64,000 bases of DNA from Acidobacteriaceae bacterium (GCA_019240405.1 JAFAYL010000062.1:1-64000); one strand, 5' to 3'. Counted from the first letter of the stretch, positions 44,740 to 53,918 are shown. The notes: generated by a model not told the origin, from the sequence alone. Program-made: numbers and translations.

Positions 44740-45423
44740 TTGCCCTTTGTGCTGGTTCCCACATGGCTCGATCTTACGATGTGGGACATCATTCAGAACC
44801 TCCGGCCGGTTCCATTAGCTGTCATCGTCTTACTGATTCTTTTCTCTTTATTTTCCTGGACGATTGTTTTCTCGAAAAGCAGTGTATTTAGCCGGGCGCG
44901 CAAGGATAACCGTAATTTTCTGCGCGCCTTTCGCAAGGCGGACAACTTACAAGCGGTTGCCATCGCGAGCGAGCAATTTACTTCCGCGCCGCTGGTTGCG
45001 GTATTCGATTTTGGTTATAGCGAAGTAGAGCGGCAAGTGCGGCAGCGTGGCGCGTTAGTGAATAAGCCGGCGATTGAACGGAGCCTGCAACTCGGAATCA
45101 GCGAAGAAGTAACCAAGCTCGAGATGAACATGAGCTGGCTAGCGACAGTAGCGTCGGTATCTCCATTTATCGGTTTGTTCGGCACAGTGTGGGGAATCAT
45201 TGATGCGTTTCAAGGTCTGGGAAACGCGGGAGCGGCAAGTCTGCGAGCCGTCGCGCCGGGCATTTCGGAGGCGCTGATCACTACAGCAATCGGCCTGGCC
45301 GCTGCAATTCCAGCGGCTATCTTCTATAACGTTTTTGGCACGCGGATCAAAGAGATTGGCGCGCGCATGGAAGACTTTGCGATTGAATTTCAAAATCTCG
45401 CGGAAAGAGATTTCGGCGGCTGA
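44740..45423 (+). CDS. tolQ: TolQ/ExbB/MotA proton-channel family protein
   Basis: The 227-residue product has three membrane segments: VPLAVIVLLILFSLFSWTIVF, MSWLATVASVSPFIGLFGTVWGIIDAF and ISEALITTAIGLAAAIPAAIFYNVF. The last two carry the conserved TolQ/ExbB core. With TolR it uses the proton motive force to energise the Tol-Pal envelope complex at division. It starts with TTG at 44740 behind a strong ribosome site and is the first gene of the operon. Confidence 0.92.
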   Translation: MPFVLVPTWLDLTMWDIIQNLRPVPLAVIVLLILFSLFSWTIVFSKSSVFSRARKDNRNFLRAFRKADNLQAVAIASEQFTSAPLVAVFDFGYSEVERQVRQRGALVNKPAIERSLQLGISEEVTKLEMNMSWLATVASVSPFIGLFGTVWGIIDAFQGLGNAGAASLRAVAPGISEALITTAIGLAAAIPAAIFYNVFGTRIKEIGARMEDFAIEFQNLAERDFGG

Positions 45424-45452
45424 GTCTGATGGCGGACCGCTTGGGGAAGTAA

Positions 45453-45896
45453 ATGGCATTTTCATTTGGCGAAGGCGGGAGACGAGGACGGCGATTTGGA
45501 AGCGCAGACCCGCTTGCTGATATCAATGTCGTGCCGCTGGTTGACGTGGTCTTGGTGCTCTTGATCATTTTTATGATTACGGCCAATGTTATGGAGTTCG
45601 GGTTGGACATTCAGGTTCCGAAAGTGAAAACGGTCCGTCAGACGGCCCAGGATCTTCCGGTTGTCAGTATCACCAAGAACGGCGAGTCGTTTTTGAACGA
45701 CAAGGCGATCAACATCAATTTGCTCGCGCAAGGCATCCGCGAGCGGTTTCGCAATGCGTCGGCGGTTTACGTCAGAGCGGACAAAGAAACGCCCTGGGAT
45801 CCGATCGCGCAGATCGTGGCTGAATTGGGCGATGCAAAATTCGAAGTCAAAATGGTGACCGCTCCGACAGAGATAGCTGCCAGGCAGCGCCGATGA
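45453..45896 (+). CDS. tolR: TolR/ExbD-family protein
   Basis: This 147-residue protein has a single N-terminal membrane segment preceded by the family motif (ADINVVPLVDVVLVLLIIFMITA, including the functional Asp) and a periplasmic domain (VYVRADKETPWDPIAQIVAEL). It partners TolQ. Its stop overlaps the next start as ATGA. Confidence 0.92.
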   Translation: MAFSFGEGGRRGRRFGSADPLADINVVPLVDVVLVLLIIFMITANVMEFGLDIQVPKVKTVRQTAQDLPVVSITKNGESFLNDKAININLLAQGIRERFRNASAVYVRADKETPWDPIAQIVAELGDAKFEVKMVTAPTEIAARQRR

Positions 45897-46675
45897 AACA
45901 GATCGCAGAGACAATCGATGTTCTCGATGAGCGCGATCCGCTTGGCTTTCCATTTATCGGTTCGTTGCTGATTCACGCCGCGGTCGCGGGCCTCTTTTTC
46001 ATTGGTTGGTACTGGATGAACCGAGCTCGCGAAGCATTCGGAGACATTCATCCGGCCGGAGGTCCCGCTTATACGGTTTCACCGGTTCACAATATTCCAA
46101 TTCCGCAGCGCGAGACGCCGCCGAACCCGGTAGCGAACGATACGCAATCGGCCGTGCCTACAGCACCGGCGAAGCAGAATGTCGAGAAGAAAACCGAACC
46201 CGATAAAAACGCTGTCGAAATTCCGGACAAGATGAAACAGCAGGCGGAGCGTCCAAAACAGCAGCAACACTACACGCCCCCTGCGCCGCAGAATCAGGTC
46301 TACAGCAGCGCAAGGCAGGCGGTATCCAGTCCAATGTACAGCGCGCAGAGCGGCGCTGGTCAGGTCGGGATCGGCCCGAATTCTCCCTTAGGAACTCGCT
46401 TGGGCGGATATGCCGAGCTAGTTCGGGAACGCATTGCGCAGAATTGGCGAACGGCGGGTCTGGATGCGCGGACGCAATCCGCGCCTGCGATGGTCGGGTT
46501 CACTATTATGCGTGATGGATCGGTGCGCAATGTCCAGTTGCTGCAATCGAGCGGGAACCCGACCATTGACGATACGGCGCTGCGGGCGGTGTACAATTCG
46601 AATCCGCTTCCGCCGCTTCCGCCTCAAGTGGCCGAAAGCTCAATTTCGGCGCAGTTCACCTTCAATTTACGCTGA
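45893..46675 (+). CDS. TolA/TonB-like energy transducer
   Basis: The 260-residue protein has one N-terminal membrane anchor (FIGSLLIHAAVAGLFFIGWYW) and a Pro/Lys/Gln-rich periplasmic linker (AKQNVEKKTEPDKN, PDKMKQQAERPKQQQHY). A C-terminal TonB-like domain follows (LGGYAELVRERIAQNWRTAG, FTIMRDGSVRNVQLLQSSGN, ALRAVYNSNPLPPLP). By position it fills the TolA role between TolR and TolB, linking the inner-membrane motor to TolB/Pal. It is much shorter than E. coli TolA and lacks the long helical domain. Confidence 0.85.
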   Translation: MKQIAETIDVLDERDPLGFPFIGSLLIHAAVAGLFFIGWYWMNRAREAFGDIHPAGGPAYTVSPVHNIPIPQRETPPNPVANDTQSAVPTAPAKQNVEKKTEPDKNAVEIPDKMKQQAERPKQQQHYTPPAPQNQVYSSARQAVSSPMYSAQSGAGQVGIGPNSPLGTRLGGYAELVRERIAQNWRTAGLDARTQSAPAMVGFTIMRDGSVRNVQLLQSSGNPTIDDTALRAVYNSNPLPPLPPQVAESSISAQFTFNLR

Positions 46676-48048
46676 TGCGAATATTTTTTTCTTCTCTGTT
46701 CATTCTGGCCGGTATCACCTGGTTGGCCGCTAAGCAGCAGGTTACCGGAGTCATCACAAAGAATCCGGGCAAGCCGTTTGTGGCGGCGCCCGATTTTCGC
46801 GCTTCAGGCGCTGCGGCCTCGTTCATAGGCGCGTTCAACGATACAGTCTCGAGCGATCTGCAGGGTTCGCCGCTTGTGAACTTTGTTCCGAAAACGCTCT
46901 ACCCGCTTCAGATTCCACAACAGCCGACGGACCTTATTGGCGGCATCGCACCGCCTAGCGCGCGCGCTGTAAATCCGCAGGGCAACCGGCTAACCGATTG
47001 GAGTTTGCCGCCGGTTTCGACGAATTATCTCGGGATCGGCTATGGAGCGGAAAGCCAGGGGCAATTTGTCGTGTTCGGGTGGCTTTACAGCACATCGCCC
47101 AGCATCGCGACTCTGCAGCAAGCACAGGTGTTCGGGAAAGTTTATACGGCCTCGCTCGATGAAGCGGGGGCAATTGACGCGGGCCACCGGTATGCGGCGG
47201 ATATTCTGGCGCAGTTTGGCGGAAAAAGCTTGGTGGGAACCCGGATTGTCTTTGTGTCGGACCGATCGGGAGCGAAGGAGATCTGGGTAATGAACTGGGA
47301 CGGCAGCGATCAGCGGCAACTGACCCGTTACGGTTCTATTTCAACGTTCCCCTCCGCATCTCCCGATGGACGCCGAGTCGCATTTACGAGCTATGTGAGC
47401 GGATATCCTGCCATTTACATGTTTTCGCTTGACACCGGACGAAAGCTGCCGTTTTATAATCAACGCGCTTCTATGAACGCGTTTGTGACGTTCACGCCGG
47501 ATTCCAAACAGGTTGTGTTTTCGTCGACCGCAGGCGGCGGAGCTCCGCAGCTCTACATGGCGAATGCGGATGGCAGCAATTTCCGGCGGGTGACTTCATC
47601 GGGCGCGATTGAAGTGGAAGCAAAAATTAATCCGAAAACCGGCTCCGACCTGGTGGACGTGTCGGGCCGTTCTGGATTGCCGCAGATTTACGAGATGAAT
47701 CTGGAGGGTGCGGACGTCCGGCGGTTGAGCGCCGGAACGGGCGAGGCGACGAACCCTGCGTGGAGTCCTGACGGAGCGCACATTGCGTTCGCGTGGACGA
47801 AAGGGTTCGAGCCGGGCAACTACAACATATTTGTAATGGATGTGGAATCGCAACAGACCACTCAGCTAACCGCGAACGAAGGACGTAATGAGAATCCGAC
47901 CTGGGCGCCCGATGGAGCGCACATCGTGTATGCTTCGAAACGCGGGCGGCAATCGCAAATTTGGGTGATGAACGCCGATGGTACTGGCAAGCATGCTTTG
48001 ACCCAATCGGGAAACAATGAAAAACCGGTATGGGTAAACGCCGAGTAA
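46675..48048 (+). CDS. tolB: Tol-Pal system translocation protein TolB
   Basis: The 457-residue periplasmic protein has an N-terminal TolB domain (FIGAFNDTVSSDLQGSPLVNFVPK) followed by a six-bladed PD40 propeller with repeated SPDG turns (RIVFVSDRSGAKEIWVMNWDG, ASPDGRRVAF, NPAWSPDGAHIAF, NPTWAPDGAHIVYASKRG). Its ATG overlaps the previous stop (TGATG-type junction at 46675). It binds Pal and outer-membrane partners. Confidence 0.92.
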   Translation: MRIFFSSLFILAGITWLAAKQQVTGVITKNPGKPFVAAPDFRASGAAASFIGAFNDTVSSDLQGSPLVNFVPKTLYPLQIPQQPTDLIGGIAPPSARAVNPQGNRLTDWSLPPVSTNYLGIGYGAESQGQFVVFGWLYSTSPSIATLQQAQVFGKVYTASLDEAGAIDAGHRYAADILAQFGGKSLVGTRIVFVSDRSGAKEIWVMNWDGSDQRQLTRYGSISTFPSASPDGRRVAFTSYVSGYPAIYMFSLDTGRKLPFYNQRASMNAFVTFTPDSKQVVFSSTAGGGAPQLYMANADGSNFRRVTSSGAIEVEAKINPKTGSDLVDVSGRSGLPQIYEMNLEGADVRRLSAGTGEATNPAWSPDGAHIAFAWTKGFEPGNYNIFVMDVESQQTTQLTANEGRNENPTWAPDGAHIVYASKRGRQSQIWVMNADGTGKHALTQSGNNEKPVWVNAE

Positions 48049-48094
48049 AAAAGAAACCCGCAACAGTGACTATTCAGGAGGGATCGCAAGGAAA

Positions 48095-48859
48095 ATGAGG
48101 AAAACGAGAGGATCGCTAACACTCGCCGCCGCGCTGGTGTTGGTTTTTGCCGCGGGGTGCCATAAGAAGGCGCCCCCACCACCACCGCCGCCGGCTCCAG
48201 CTCCGGCTCCTGCAGCAAACAAGCCCGTAATCAATTTCTTCACGGCGGAGCCGAGCACGGTTAACAGCGGTCAATCTTCATCTTTGAGATGGTCGGTGAC
48301 GGGGGCGACCAATATCCAGATCGACAACGGCATCGGGCAGGTAAGTCCGGATGGCCGTCGCGCGGTGTATCCGACCGCGACGACGACGTATCACATGACA
48401 GCAACTGGTCCGGGCGGGGATACGACCGCGGAAGCGACGGTGACCGTCAGCACGCCGCCGCCTCCCGAACCCATTACCCAGCGCTCGACGGAGACGCCCG
48501 CTGAGATGCTGGCGCGGCAGGTGCAGGATATTCATTTCGACTACGACAAGAGCGACATCCGTCCTCAAGATCAATCGATTTTGCAAGCGGACGCGACTGC
48601 GCTCAAGAGCATCTTTGCTCTGGATCCGAACTTTACGGTTACGGTTGAGGGGCATTGCGACGAGCGCGGCTCGGCTGAATACAACCTGGGCTTGGGGGAC
48701 CGGCGTGCGACCGCCACTAAGGATGCATTGGTCGGCATGGGTGTTCCCGGCGACAAATTGAAGACCATCAGTTACGGCAAGGAGCGCCCGCTGTGCACGG
48801 ATGCAAACGAGGACTGTTATCAGCGGAACCGGCGCGCGCACTTCTCGGCCACGCAATAA
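48095..48859 (+). CDS. pal: Peptidoglycan-associated lipoprotein Pal
   Basis: The 254-residue lipoprotein has signal peptide and lipobox ending FAAGC (Cys22), a Pro/Ala-rich linker, and an Ig-like insert (INFFTAEPSTVNSGQSSSLRWSVTG) not found in short Pal proteins. A C-terminal OmpA domain follows (IHFDYDKSDIRPQDQ, VEGHCDERGSAEYNLGLGDRRA). It anchors the outer membrane to peptidoglycan and TolB. GGAGGG precedes the ATG. Confidence 0.92.
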   Translation: MRKTRGSLTLAAALVLVFAAGCHKKAPPPPPPPAPAPAPAANKPVINFFTAEPSTVNSGQSSSLRWSVTGATNIQIDNGIGQVSPDGRRAVYPTATTTYHMTATGPGGDTTAEATVTVSTPPPPEPITQRSTETPAEMLARQVQDIHFDYDKSDIRPQDQSILQADATALKSIFALDPNFTVTVEGHCDERGSAEYNLGLGDRRATATKDALVGMGVPGDKLKTISYGKERPLCTDANEDCYQRNRRAHFSATQ

Positions 48860-48918
48860 TGTTTGCGCGCAAATTTCGGCGGTTTTAAACCACTTACACT
48901 GAAGACAAGTCCTGAAAC

Positions 48919-48946
48919 GGGGACGGAGCAGATCCGTCCCCAATTT
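48919..48946 (+). terminator. Strong hairpin with T-run between pal and ybgF
   Basis: GGGGACGGA (48919-48927) pairs perfectly with TCCGTCCCC (48933-48941) around a 5-base loop and is followed by AATTTT. It looks like an intrinsic terminator or attenuator that would lower ybgF expression relative to pal; it could also protect the pal mRNA 3' end. Confidence 0.6.
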
Positions 48947-48959
48947 TGAGGAGATTTAC

Positions 48960-49862
48960 ATGAAGTTTCTGCGTCTCGGCGTCTTGGCGCTTATCTGCTC
49001 GGCAGTCTCGTTTGGGGCGAGCAAAGAAATCATCGAATTGCAGCGCGACGTGGCTCTGCTGCAAGACAAGATGGATGCGATGCAGCGCGATCTCGATACG
49101 AAATTGGGCGCGCTCACGGCTATGCTGCAGCAGGTGCAGGACAACTCTGCGAAGGCGAACGCAACTCTTGAAGACACGCTCAACAACGGTGTCGGGAAGC
49201 AGCTTGCGCCGGTGGCGGGCCTCAGCACGAAGGTCGATTCGATGGGCGACGATGTACGGGCGCTGCGCGACGCGCTAAACGATTTAAACGCGCGGCTCGA
49301 GCGGATGGACGCGAAAATGACGGATCTGAAGAATCAGATACAGATCCTCCAGAATCCCCCACCTGCTCCAGGGGCTACGGTGCCGGGCACAACGCCGGGG
49401 CAGACGGGCCAGCCGGGACAGGCCGGGAATACAGGAACGCCGCCCGCGGGCATGACGGCCGAAAAAACGTATACCGATGCGCGGCGCGATATGCAAACGG
49501 GAAATACAGACTTGGCGTTGCAGGAATTCCAACAGTATTTGACGTACTTCCCGAATACGGAGCTGGCTGCGAACGCTCAATACTACATCGGCGAGATTTA
49601 CTACAACCGGAACGATTACAACAACGCGATACCCGCTTTCGATGCGGTTCTCGAGCGTTATCCGGAGAACCCGAAGACGGCCGATGCCCATTTTATGAAA
49701 GGAATGGCGCTGGTGAAAGCGGGGCAGCGTAACCGGGCAGTTCAGGAGTTTCGAACCTTGGTGGCGAACTATCCACGCACGGACGATGCGCGAAAAGCGC
49801 AGCAGCAGCTCCGGCAACTAGGCGCTTCAGCATCGGGGCCGGCCACGGCACGGCGGAGATAG
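48960..49862 (+). CDS. ybgF: Tol-Pal accessory protein YbgF/CpoB
   Basis: The 300-residue protein has a signal peptide, an N-terminal coiled coil (LQRDVALLQDKMDAMQRDLDTK), a Gly/Pro/Gln-rich linker and three C-terminal TPR units (YTDARRDMQTGNTDLALQEFQQYL, AQYYIGEIYYNRNDYNNAIPAFDAVL, HFMKGMALVKAGQRNRAVQEF). CpoB coordinates outer-membrane constriction with peptidoglycan synthesis. GAGGAG precedes the ATG. Confidence 0.9.
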   Translation: MKFLRLGVLALICSAVSFGASKEIIELQRDVALLQDKMDAMQRDLDTKLGALTAMLQQVQDNSAKANATLEDTLNNGVGKQLAPVAGLSTKVDSMGDDVRALRDALNDLNARLERMDAKMTDLKNQIQILQNPPPAPGATVPGTTPGQTGQPGQAGNTGTPPAGMTAEKTYTDARRDMQTGNTDLALQEFQQYLTYFPNTELAANAQYYIGEIYYNRNDYNNAIPAFDAVLERYPENPKTADAHFMKGMALVKAGQRNRAVQEFRTLVANYPRTDDARKAQQQLRQLGASASGPATARRR

Positions 49863-49885
49863 CGGCGGGTTTAGACTTGTTCGAA

Positions 49886-50389
49886 CTACCCCGGTTTCCG
49901 GCGCTTTGAAGGCAGACGCGTAACTGCCGCTCGGGACTCGAACCCGTCTTGTTTGGATTTCAACCGCGATGCGCGCCGCGGTTTCGGCACTTTGCCGATT
50001 CGAGTGTCCCTCGCAAGGATAAGCTTACAAGCGCGTAGCGCGGCCTCTTCGAAATCCGGCGCATCTGCGGGGAGGAGCTGCCATCCGGTCACTTCTTTGC
50101 CCAGCAGCCGGATCGATCGCATGTTTGGGAATTCGCGGCGCAGGCTTTCATGGTGCTCTTGAGTCGTGGCGAGCCAAAGGCCATTGTCGTCCGAGTGCGC
50201 AGGCTTATCGCGCAGTACGAAAACAATTTTGTCGCCTAGGTATATGGCGACACAGCCGAACATCGGGCGCGTTCGGGGCGATAGCGGCGAGATTGCGTCC
50301 AGAATGAATTCGAACGGGACGGGTTTGTGCTTGATGATGAAAGGCGCTTCGTCCTCCTGGAGGAGCGCCTTGCCAGATCGCTTTGACAT
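49886..50389 (-). CDS. TfoX/Sxy-like small protein
   Basis: From ATG 50389 the product has 167 residues with a TfoX-N-like core (MFGCVAIYLGDKIVFVLRDKPAHSDDNGLWLAT, FPNMRSIRLLGKEVTGWQLL) and a basic tail. Comparable proteins are widespread and of unknown function; TfoX in gammaproteobacteria regulates competence, but that is not implied here. It starts just after the stop of the upstream membrane-protein gene. Confidence 0.68.
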   Translation of the reverse strand: MSKRSGKALLQEDEAPFIIKHKPVPFEFILDAISPLSPRTRPMFGCVAIYLGDKIVFVLRDKPAHSDDNGLWLATTQEHHESLRREFPNMRSIRLLGKEVTGWQLLPADAPDFEEAALRACKLILARDTRIGKVPKPRRASRLKSKQDGFESRAAVTRLPSKRRKPG

Positions 50390-50391
50390 GT

Positions 50392-50745
50392 TCACCCGGG
50401 CGCGGGCCGGAGTGCGGAGCGCAGGCTGAAGAACGTGAGAACCAGGGTAAGAATGAGATTGATGAGCGGCCGAAAATCGAAAATGTTTCCGATGAGCGCC
50501 CCGAACCACAGCACAAAACCGATCCAGACCGCGCAGCCCGCGAAACTGATCCAGGCGAGCGTACGATCGCCTGCACGTTCGGTGCGCAGCAGATTTATTG
50601 CAGCCAATAGGAATACGGCAAACGAGGCCGACAGCGCCCAGATGAGCGCCATCGGCTGATTGCCGTATGCCTTATATGAGCCCAACCCGTGCCCGATGCC
50701 GCCGAGAGCAAGCAGCCAGCCGAACACGCGGTCCAGAGCCTTCAT
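50392..50745 (-). CDS. Small four-helix membrane protein
   Basis: This 117-residue protein has four hydrophobic segments (WLLALGGIGHGLGSY, ALIWALSASFAVFLLAAINLL, ISFAGCAVWIGFVLWFGALIGNI and LINLILTLVLTFFSL). I recognise no family motif. It overlaps or abuts the TfoX-like gene, suggesting co-expression. Confidence 0.65.
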   Translation of the reverse strand: MKALDRVFGWLLALGGIGHGLGSYKAYGNQPMALIWALSASFAVFLLAAINLLRTERAGDRTLAWISFAGCAVWIGFVLWFGALIGNIFDFRPLINLILTLVLTFFSLRSALRPAPG

Positions 50746-50767
50746 TCGAGCCCACTCGTGAGACTAC

Positions 50768-51328
50768 TTACATCGATTGCTGCTGGCTTGAGGGCGGCAC
50801 CAATCCTTTCATCCGCAGATATGTGACGAGATTGCCGTAGTGCTCCATGTTGTGGCCGATATTAAAAGTTAGAATGCTGAGCTTTGGCGCATCGTGCCCG
50901 AAAAATTTTATGGTTTCGGCAGCACGCGCGTCAGTCATGTTGGCGTAGGCCTGATCGCAATAGGCGAAGCCGTCCTTCAGAGCTTGGATCAGATCGGCCT
51001 TGCTGGTTTTGCTTTTCTCAATTCCGGGCGGCTGCTTGCCGTCGCCGATAACAGCCGAACAAAATTCATACTGCGCGTCAGCGACATGCCCGATGATCTG
51101 GCCAAAGCTCCGCACGGTCGCTGCAGGCTTGAATGAATAATTTTCTTCCGGCATTTCTTCGGCCGACTTCAATAGATCGTTCTTCGTGTGCTCCCACATG
51201 TACTTCGTGGCGCCGGTGAGCGGATTTGCATTCGGCGTGGAAGCCGCCGCGCTCGATTGGGAAGACGCGCTCGATTGAGCAAACATCTGTAAACCAGCCA
51301 AGCTAAATACAGCCAATAACTTCTTCAT
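50768..51328 (-). CDS. DinB-like metalloprotein with signal peptide
   Basis: The 186-residue product begins with a signal peptide (KKLLAVFSLAGLQMFAQ). A DinB four-helix core follows, with putative metal histidines in FGQIIGHVADAQYEF and in NIGHNMEHYGNLVTYLRMKGLVPP. DinB-type proteins are often metal-dependent thiol transferases or of unknown role. An AGGAGAAA ribosome site lies before the ATG. Confidence 0.82.
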   Translation of the reverse strand: MKKLLAVFSLAGLQMFAQSSASSQSSAAASTPNANPLTGATKYMWEHTKNDLLKSAEEMPEENYSFKPAATVRSFGQIIGHVADAQYEFCSAVIGDGKQPPGIEKSKTSKADLIQALKDGFAYCDQAYANMTDARAAETIKFFGHDAPKLSILTFNIGHNMEHYGNLVTYLRMKGLVPPSSQQQSM

Positions 51329-51427
51329 GCATTTCTCCTATGTAAGATCCTCAAACAACAAAGAAGCAGGTTATTTTGCCTGCTCTGTCAAGGTTAACTC
51401 CTGGCGCTTTGCCTGGTGGCGGACACC

Positions 51428-51727
51428 TTAGGAAATCCGTTTGCGTGTCCAGGGGGTCAAGACCGTGTAGACCGGCACAGCAGTGAGCCGCCGCTTTCGC
51501 TGTCGGATGAGATGGCGTTCGACTAAATGCGCGACGGCGATTTGAACAGAGCGTTTCGAAAGGCCGATTAGATCTGCGAGAGCCGCGTGGCTCAGGGCGA
51601 TTGACTCACGGCCAACCCCATGAGTGAGACGGTAGAGCTGGAGATATACGAGAAAGGCGGCTGGCGAGTGGCTGTGTGCGACGAGGTCGCGCATTAGAGT
51701 GTCTATGAGATAAGGATCGATTCTCAT
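51428..51727 (-). CDS. Winged-helix DNA-binding protein
   Basis: This 99-residue protein consists mostly of one winged helix (SHAALADLIGLSKRSVQIAVAHLVERHLIRQ) preceded by a helical N-terminus (LIDTLMRDLVAHSHSPAAFLVYLQLY). It resembles helix-turn-helix proteins found in replication initiators and small regulators. No target site is apparent. Confidence 0.7.
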   Translation of the reverse strand: MRIDPYLIDTLMRDLVAHSHSPAAFLVYLQLYRLTHGVGRESIALSHAALADLIGLSKRSVQIAVAHLVERHLIRQRKRRLTAVPVYTVLTPWTRKRIS

Positions 51728-51818
51728 TTAGTCTATAGTCGAAACTACTATAGCAGAATGTGCAGAGATTCAGCGGCCCGCGATTGATTTCGCCAAGCGA
51801 GAATGGCACTCTGGTTCG

Positions 51819-52184
51819 ATGATTAAACGAATCAAATTCATTGGCATTCCGGTCCGGGACCAGGATCGCGCGCTGAGCTTCTATACGGAAAAGCTCGGAT
51901 TCCGGGTGCTTACGGACCAGGAGTTCTCAGAAAAGCAGCGCTGGATTGAACTTTCGATCCCAGGAGCCGAAACAGGCATTGCCCTATTCACGCCCGATGG
52001 CCACGAAGACCGGATTGGAACATTTGTTAATACCTCCTGGGACGTCGACGATCTGGAGAAGACCTATGCCGAGCTGCGTGCTAAAGGCGTCGAGTTTGCC
52101 GGTCCGCCCCAGAAACAGTCTTGGGGAAAATCCGCTATTCTCAAGGATTCCGAAGGGAATCAGATCGTGCTGTCGTCGCGGTGA
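51819..52184 (+). CDS. VOC (glyoxalase-fold) family protein
   Basis: The 121-residue single-domain vicinal-oxygen-chelate protein has IKFIGIPVRDQDRALSFYTEKLGFRVLTD as the first beta-alpha-beta module and VDDLEKTYAELRAKGVEF...SAILKDSEGNQIVL as the second. It probably works as a dimer. The substrate cannot be predicted; such proteins include dioxygenases and antibiotic-resistance proteins. Confidence 0.85.
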   Translation: MIKRIKFIGIPVRDQDRALSFYTEKLGFRVLTDQEFSEKQRWIELSIPGAETGIALFTPDGHEDRIGTFVNTSWDVDDLEKTYAELRAKGVEFAGPPQKQSWGKSAILKDSEGNQIVLSSR

Positions 52185-52803
52185 GTGGCGGGCGCTAACC
52201 GTCACTACCCCCGGCCTTAACGCTGTCGCGCAAACATCAACACGAGCGAGCGCTGGGCGAAGGGCATGTAGACCAAAGCGGCGCTCATGGCCAACGCGAG
52301 ACCGAACATTCGTGTCAATGAGATCGGCAAGGCGTGTATCCTGTCTTGTCCAGCCTCTGTCGCGAATCGCCTTCCAACGTTTCGATGCGCGCCGGCGATA
52401 ACGTTCAGTGCCCTGATCGAACAATCGGACCTGCAGTATTACATCACCCCTCAGCAACCCGAGCAACTTGGAGCCGGCGTTTGGTCAGGTGGAGGCTGCG
52501 TCACTGCTTGGCTCGATGGCGATTCATTAGCGGCGAGAGCAGTGCTCACTTTCATCTTCTCGATCTGCGAGTAATGCTTTTGCCCTGGTGCATTATGCGA
52601 ATCGTTTCTCCTGCTGGTATCCACTCGGTTTCACCGCCTGGCTGGATTTTATAAGCTTCAGCGATCCTCCTCAGGTAGAGCGACCTGATATTTCTACGTG
52701 ATCTCAGTCATACGCAGACATCTTGGCGTAGCGAGGATCAATTCCTGTGGCTTAACTGAACTCTATCATGCGGCTGGTGTGCTGACATACGGGGCCGACC
52801 AGA
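52185..52803. other. Intergenic stretch without a convincing gene
   Basis: No frame here has a good start, ribosome site and recognisable product. On the minus strand an open stretch ending at 52217 reads as a membrane-like tail (MFGLALAMSAALVYMPFAQR) without a start in a plausible place, so it could be the remnant of a lost gene. Confidence 0.4.
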
Positions 52804-53474
52804 TTGTGCGAGCCTGTCATCAAAATTGGTTTCAGGAATTTTGATGTTTATCGTTCTTTTGATCAGAAAGCCTTGTGGTCGAATTTACAAAAGCTCGTCA
52901 GACGCTTCGAAGGCCGTAACCTCGCGGCGGTTGCCTATATTGGCAAAGGAGCTTCTCGGCTTGTCCTTTTGGGGCGCGGCGATGTTCTCGTGTGCGCACT
53001 GAGTGAACGAAATGCTAAAGCAGGACTAGTTTGCCCTGAGGAAATTGAGAAATTTCAAAAGCGCGGCGTCCGTGCTTATTTAAGCAACGACCTACACGCT
53101 AAGGTATACATTGTCGGCGACGGGTGCTTGTTGGGTCGGCAAATGCCTCCCAGTCTTCCCAGGGCGCACTCGACGAGGCGGCTCTCCTGACGAACGACGA
53201 CAAGACGGTCAAGCTGGTCAAGAGGTGGTTCGCGGATCGGATGCTGGAGCCAGTGACACCTGAGTGGCTCAATTATTGTAAGCACATTTACCGGCCGCCG
53301 AGAGGGGCGTTTCGTAAAGAAGCTCAGCGTGAACCAGGGCGCAGACCGCATGCGCGTCGGCTCTGGGTTTTGGGTATCCGGGAAACAACTTTCCCAGAAA
53401 CCGAGCGCTCAATTTACGAGACGGCACAACGTGAAGCCAACGTCGCATTCGAGATTGCGGAGCTTTTGAGGTGA
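52804..53474 (+). pseudogene. Phospholipase-D-like domain protein, frameshifted at the HKD motif
   Basis: Two frames form one about 223-residue protein. The first runs from TTG 52804 to LHAKVYIVGDG. The second, from about 53121, gives VLVGSANASQSSQGALDEAALLTNDD. Adding one G to the GGG at about 53119-53121 joins them into a single H-K-(D)-GSAN motif typical of PLD-type nucleases and phosphodiesterases. Only one HKD motif is present, so the protein would act as a dimer. Its stop overlaps the start of a 110-aa gene as GTGA, suggesting a two-gene unit. The lesion may be real decay or a homopolymer sequencing error. Confidence 0.7.
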
Positions 53475-53803
53475 TTTCGCTGCGGTGGCTAGGTTCTGCT
53501 CCGTTCCTTGGGAAAGTGAAACGGGGAGACCTCATCGTCCAGGTTTGGGAAGCTTCCGAGGTCGGGCCCAACACACGCTTGCTTAGCATGCGGCGCGGGA
53601 GAACCAAGAACGGTGCCCCCGTTACATGTATGGCTTTAGAGCGTCCGAAGGAATATAGTCTGAGTTCTTGGTCGAGATTCAAAAAAGAGTGTGCAGCCGT
53701 CGGGCTGAAATTCGGGAAACGAGTTTCGGCTCGAGAAATTCGAGATCTCGCTCATCAGAACCGAGTACTCTCGCTTACATCGCCAGAAAAGCTCGGCGGG
53801 TGA
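53471..53803 (+). CDS. Small partner protein of the PLD-like gene, unrecognised
   Basis: The 110-residue product begins MISLRWLGSAPFLGKVKRGDLIVQVWEASEVG and contains a basic segment (SWSRFKKECAAVGLKFGKRVSAREIRDL). I recognise no family. The GTG start overlaps the PLD-like stop codon. Translational coupling suggests an accessory or antidote to the PLD-like enzyme, but this is inference only. Confidence 0.5.
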   Translation: MISLRWLGSAPFLGKVKRGDLIVQVWEASEVGPNTRLLSMRRGRTKNGAPVTCMALERPKEYSLSSWSRFKKECAAVGLKFGKRVSAREIRDLAHQNRVLSLTSPEKLGG

Positions 53804-53918
53804 ATCCTGGTCCCCCGTTCGCCCCGAAGATGCTTCGGAGAATTCGAGCGGCGGAGCCGGATCCGCTTCGGTGCTGCCGCGGCCTCCAGTTAGACTGATT
53901 AGCTTGGAACGAACAGTC

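Noticed and set aside
52217-52440. Minus-strand open stretch with a membrane-like tail
   Set aside because: No start codon or ribosome site in a sensible place and no recognised family; possibly a remnant.
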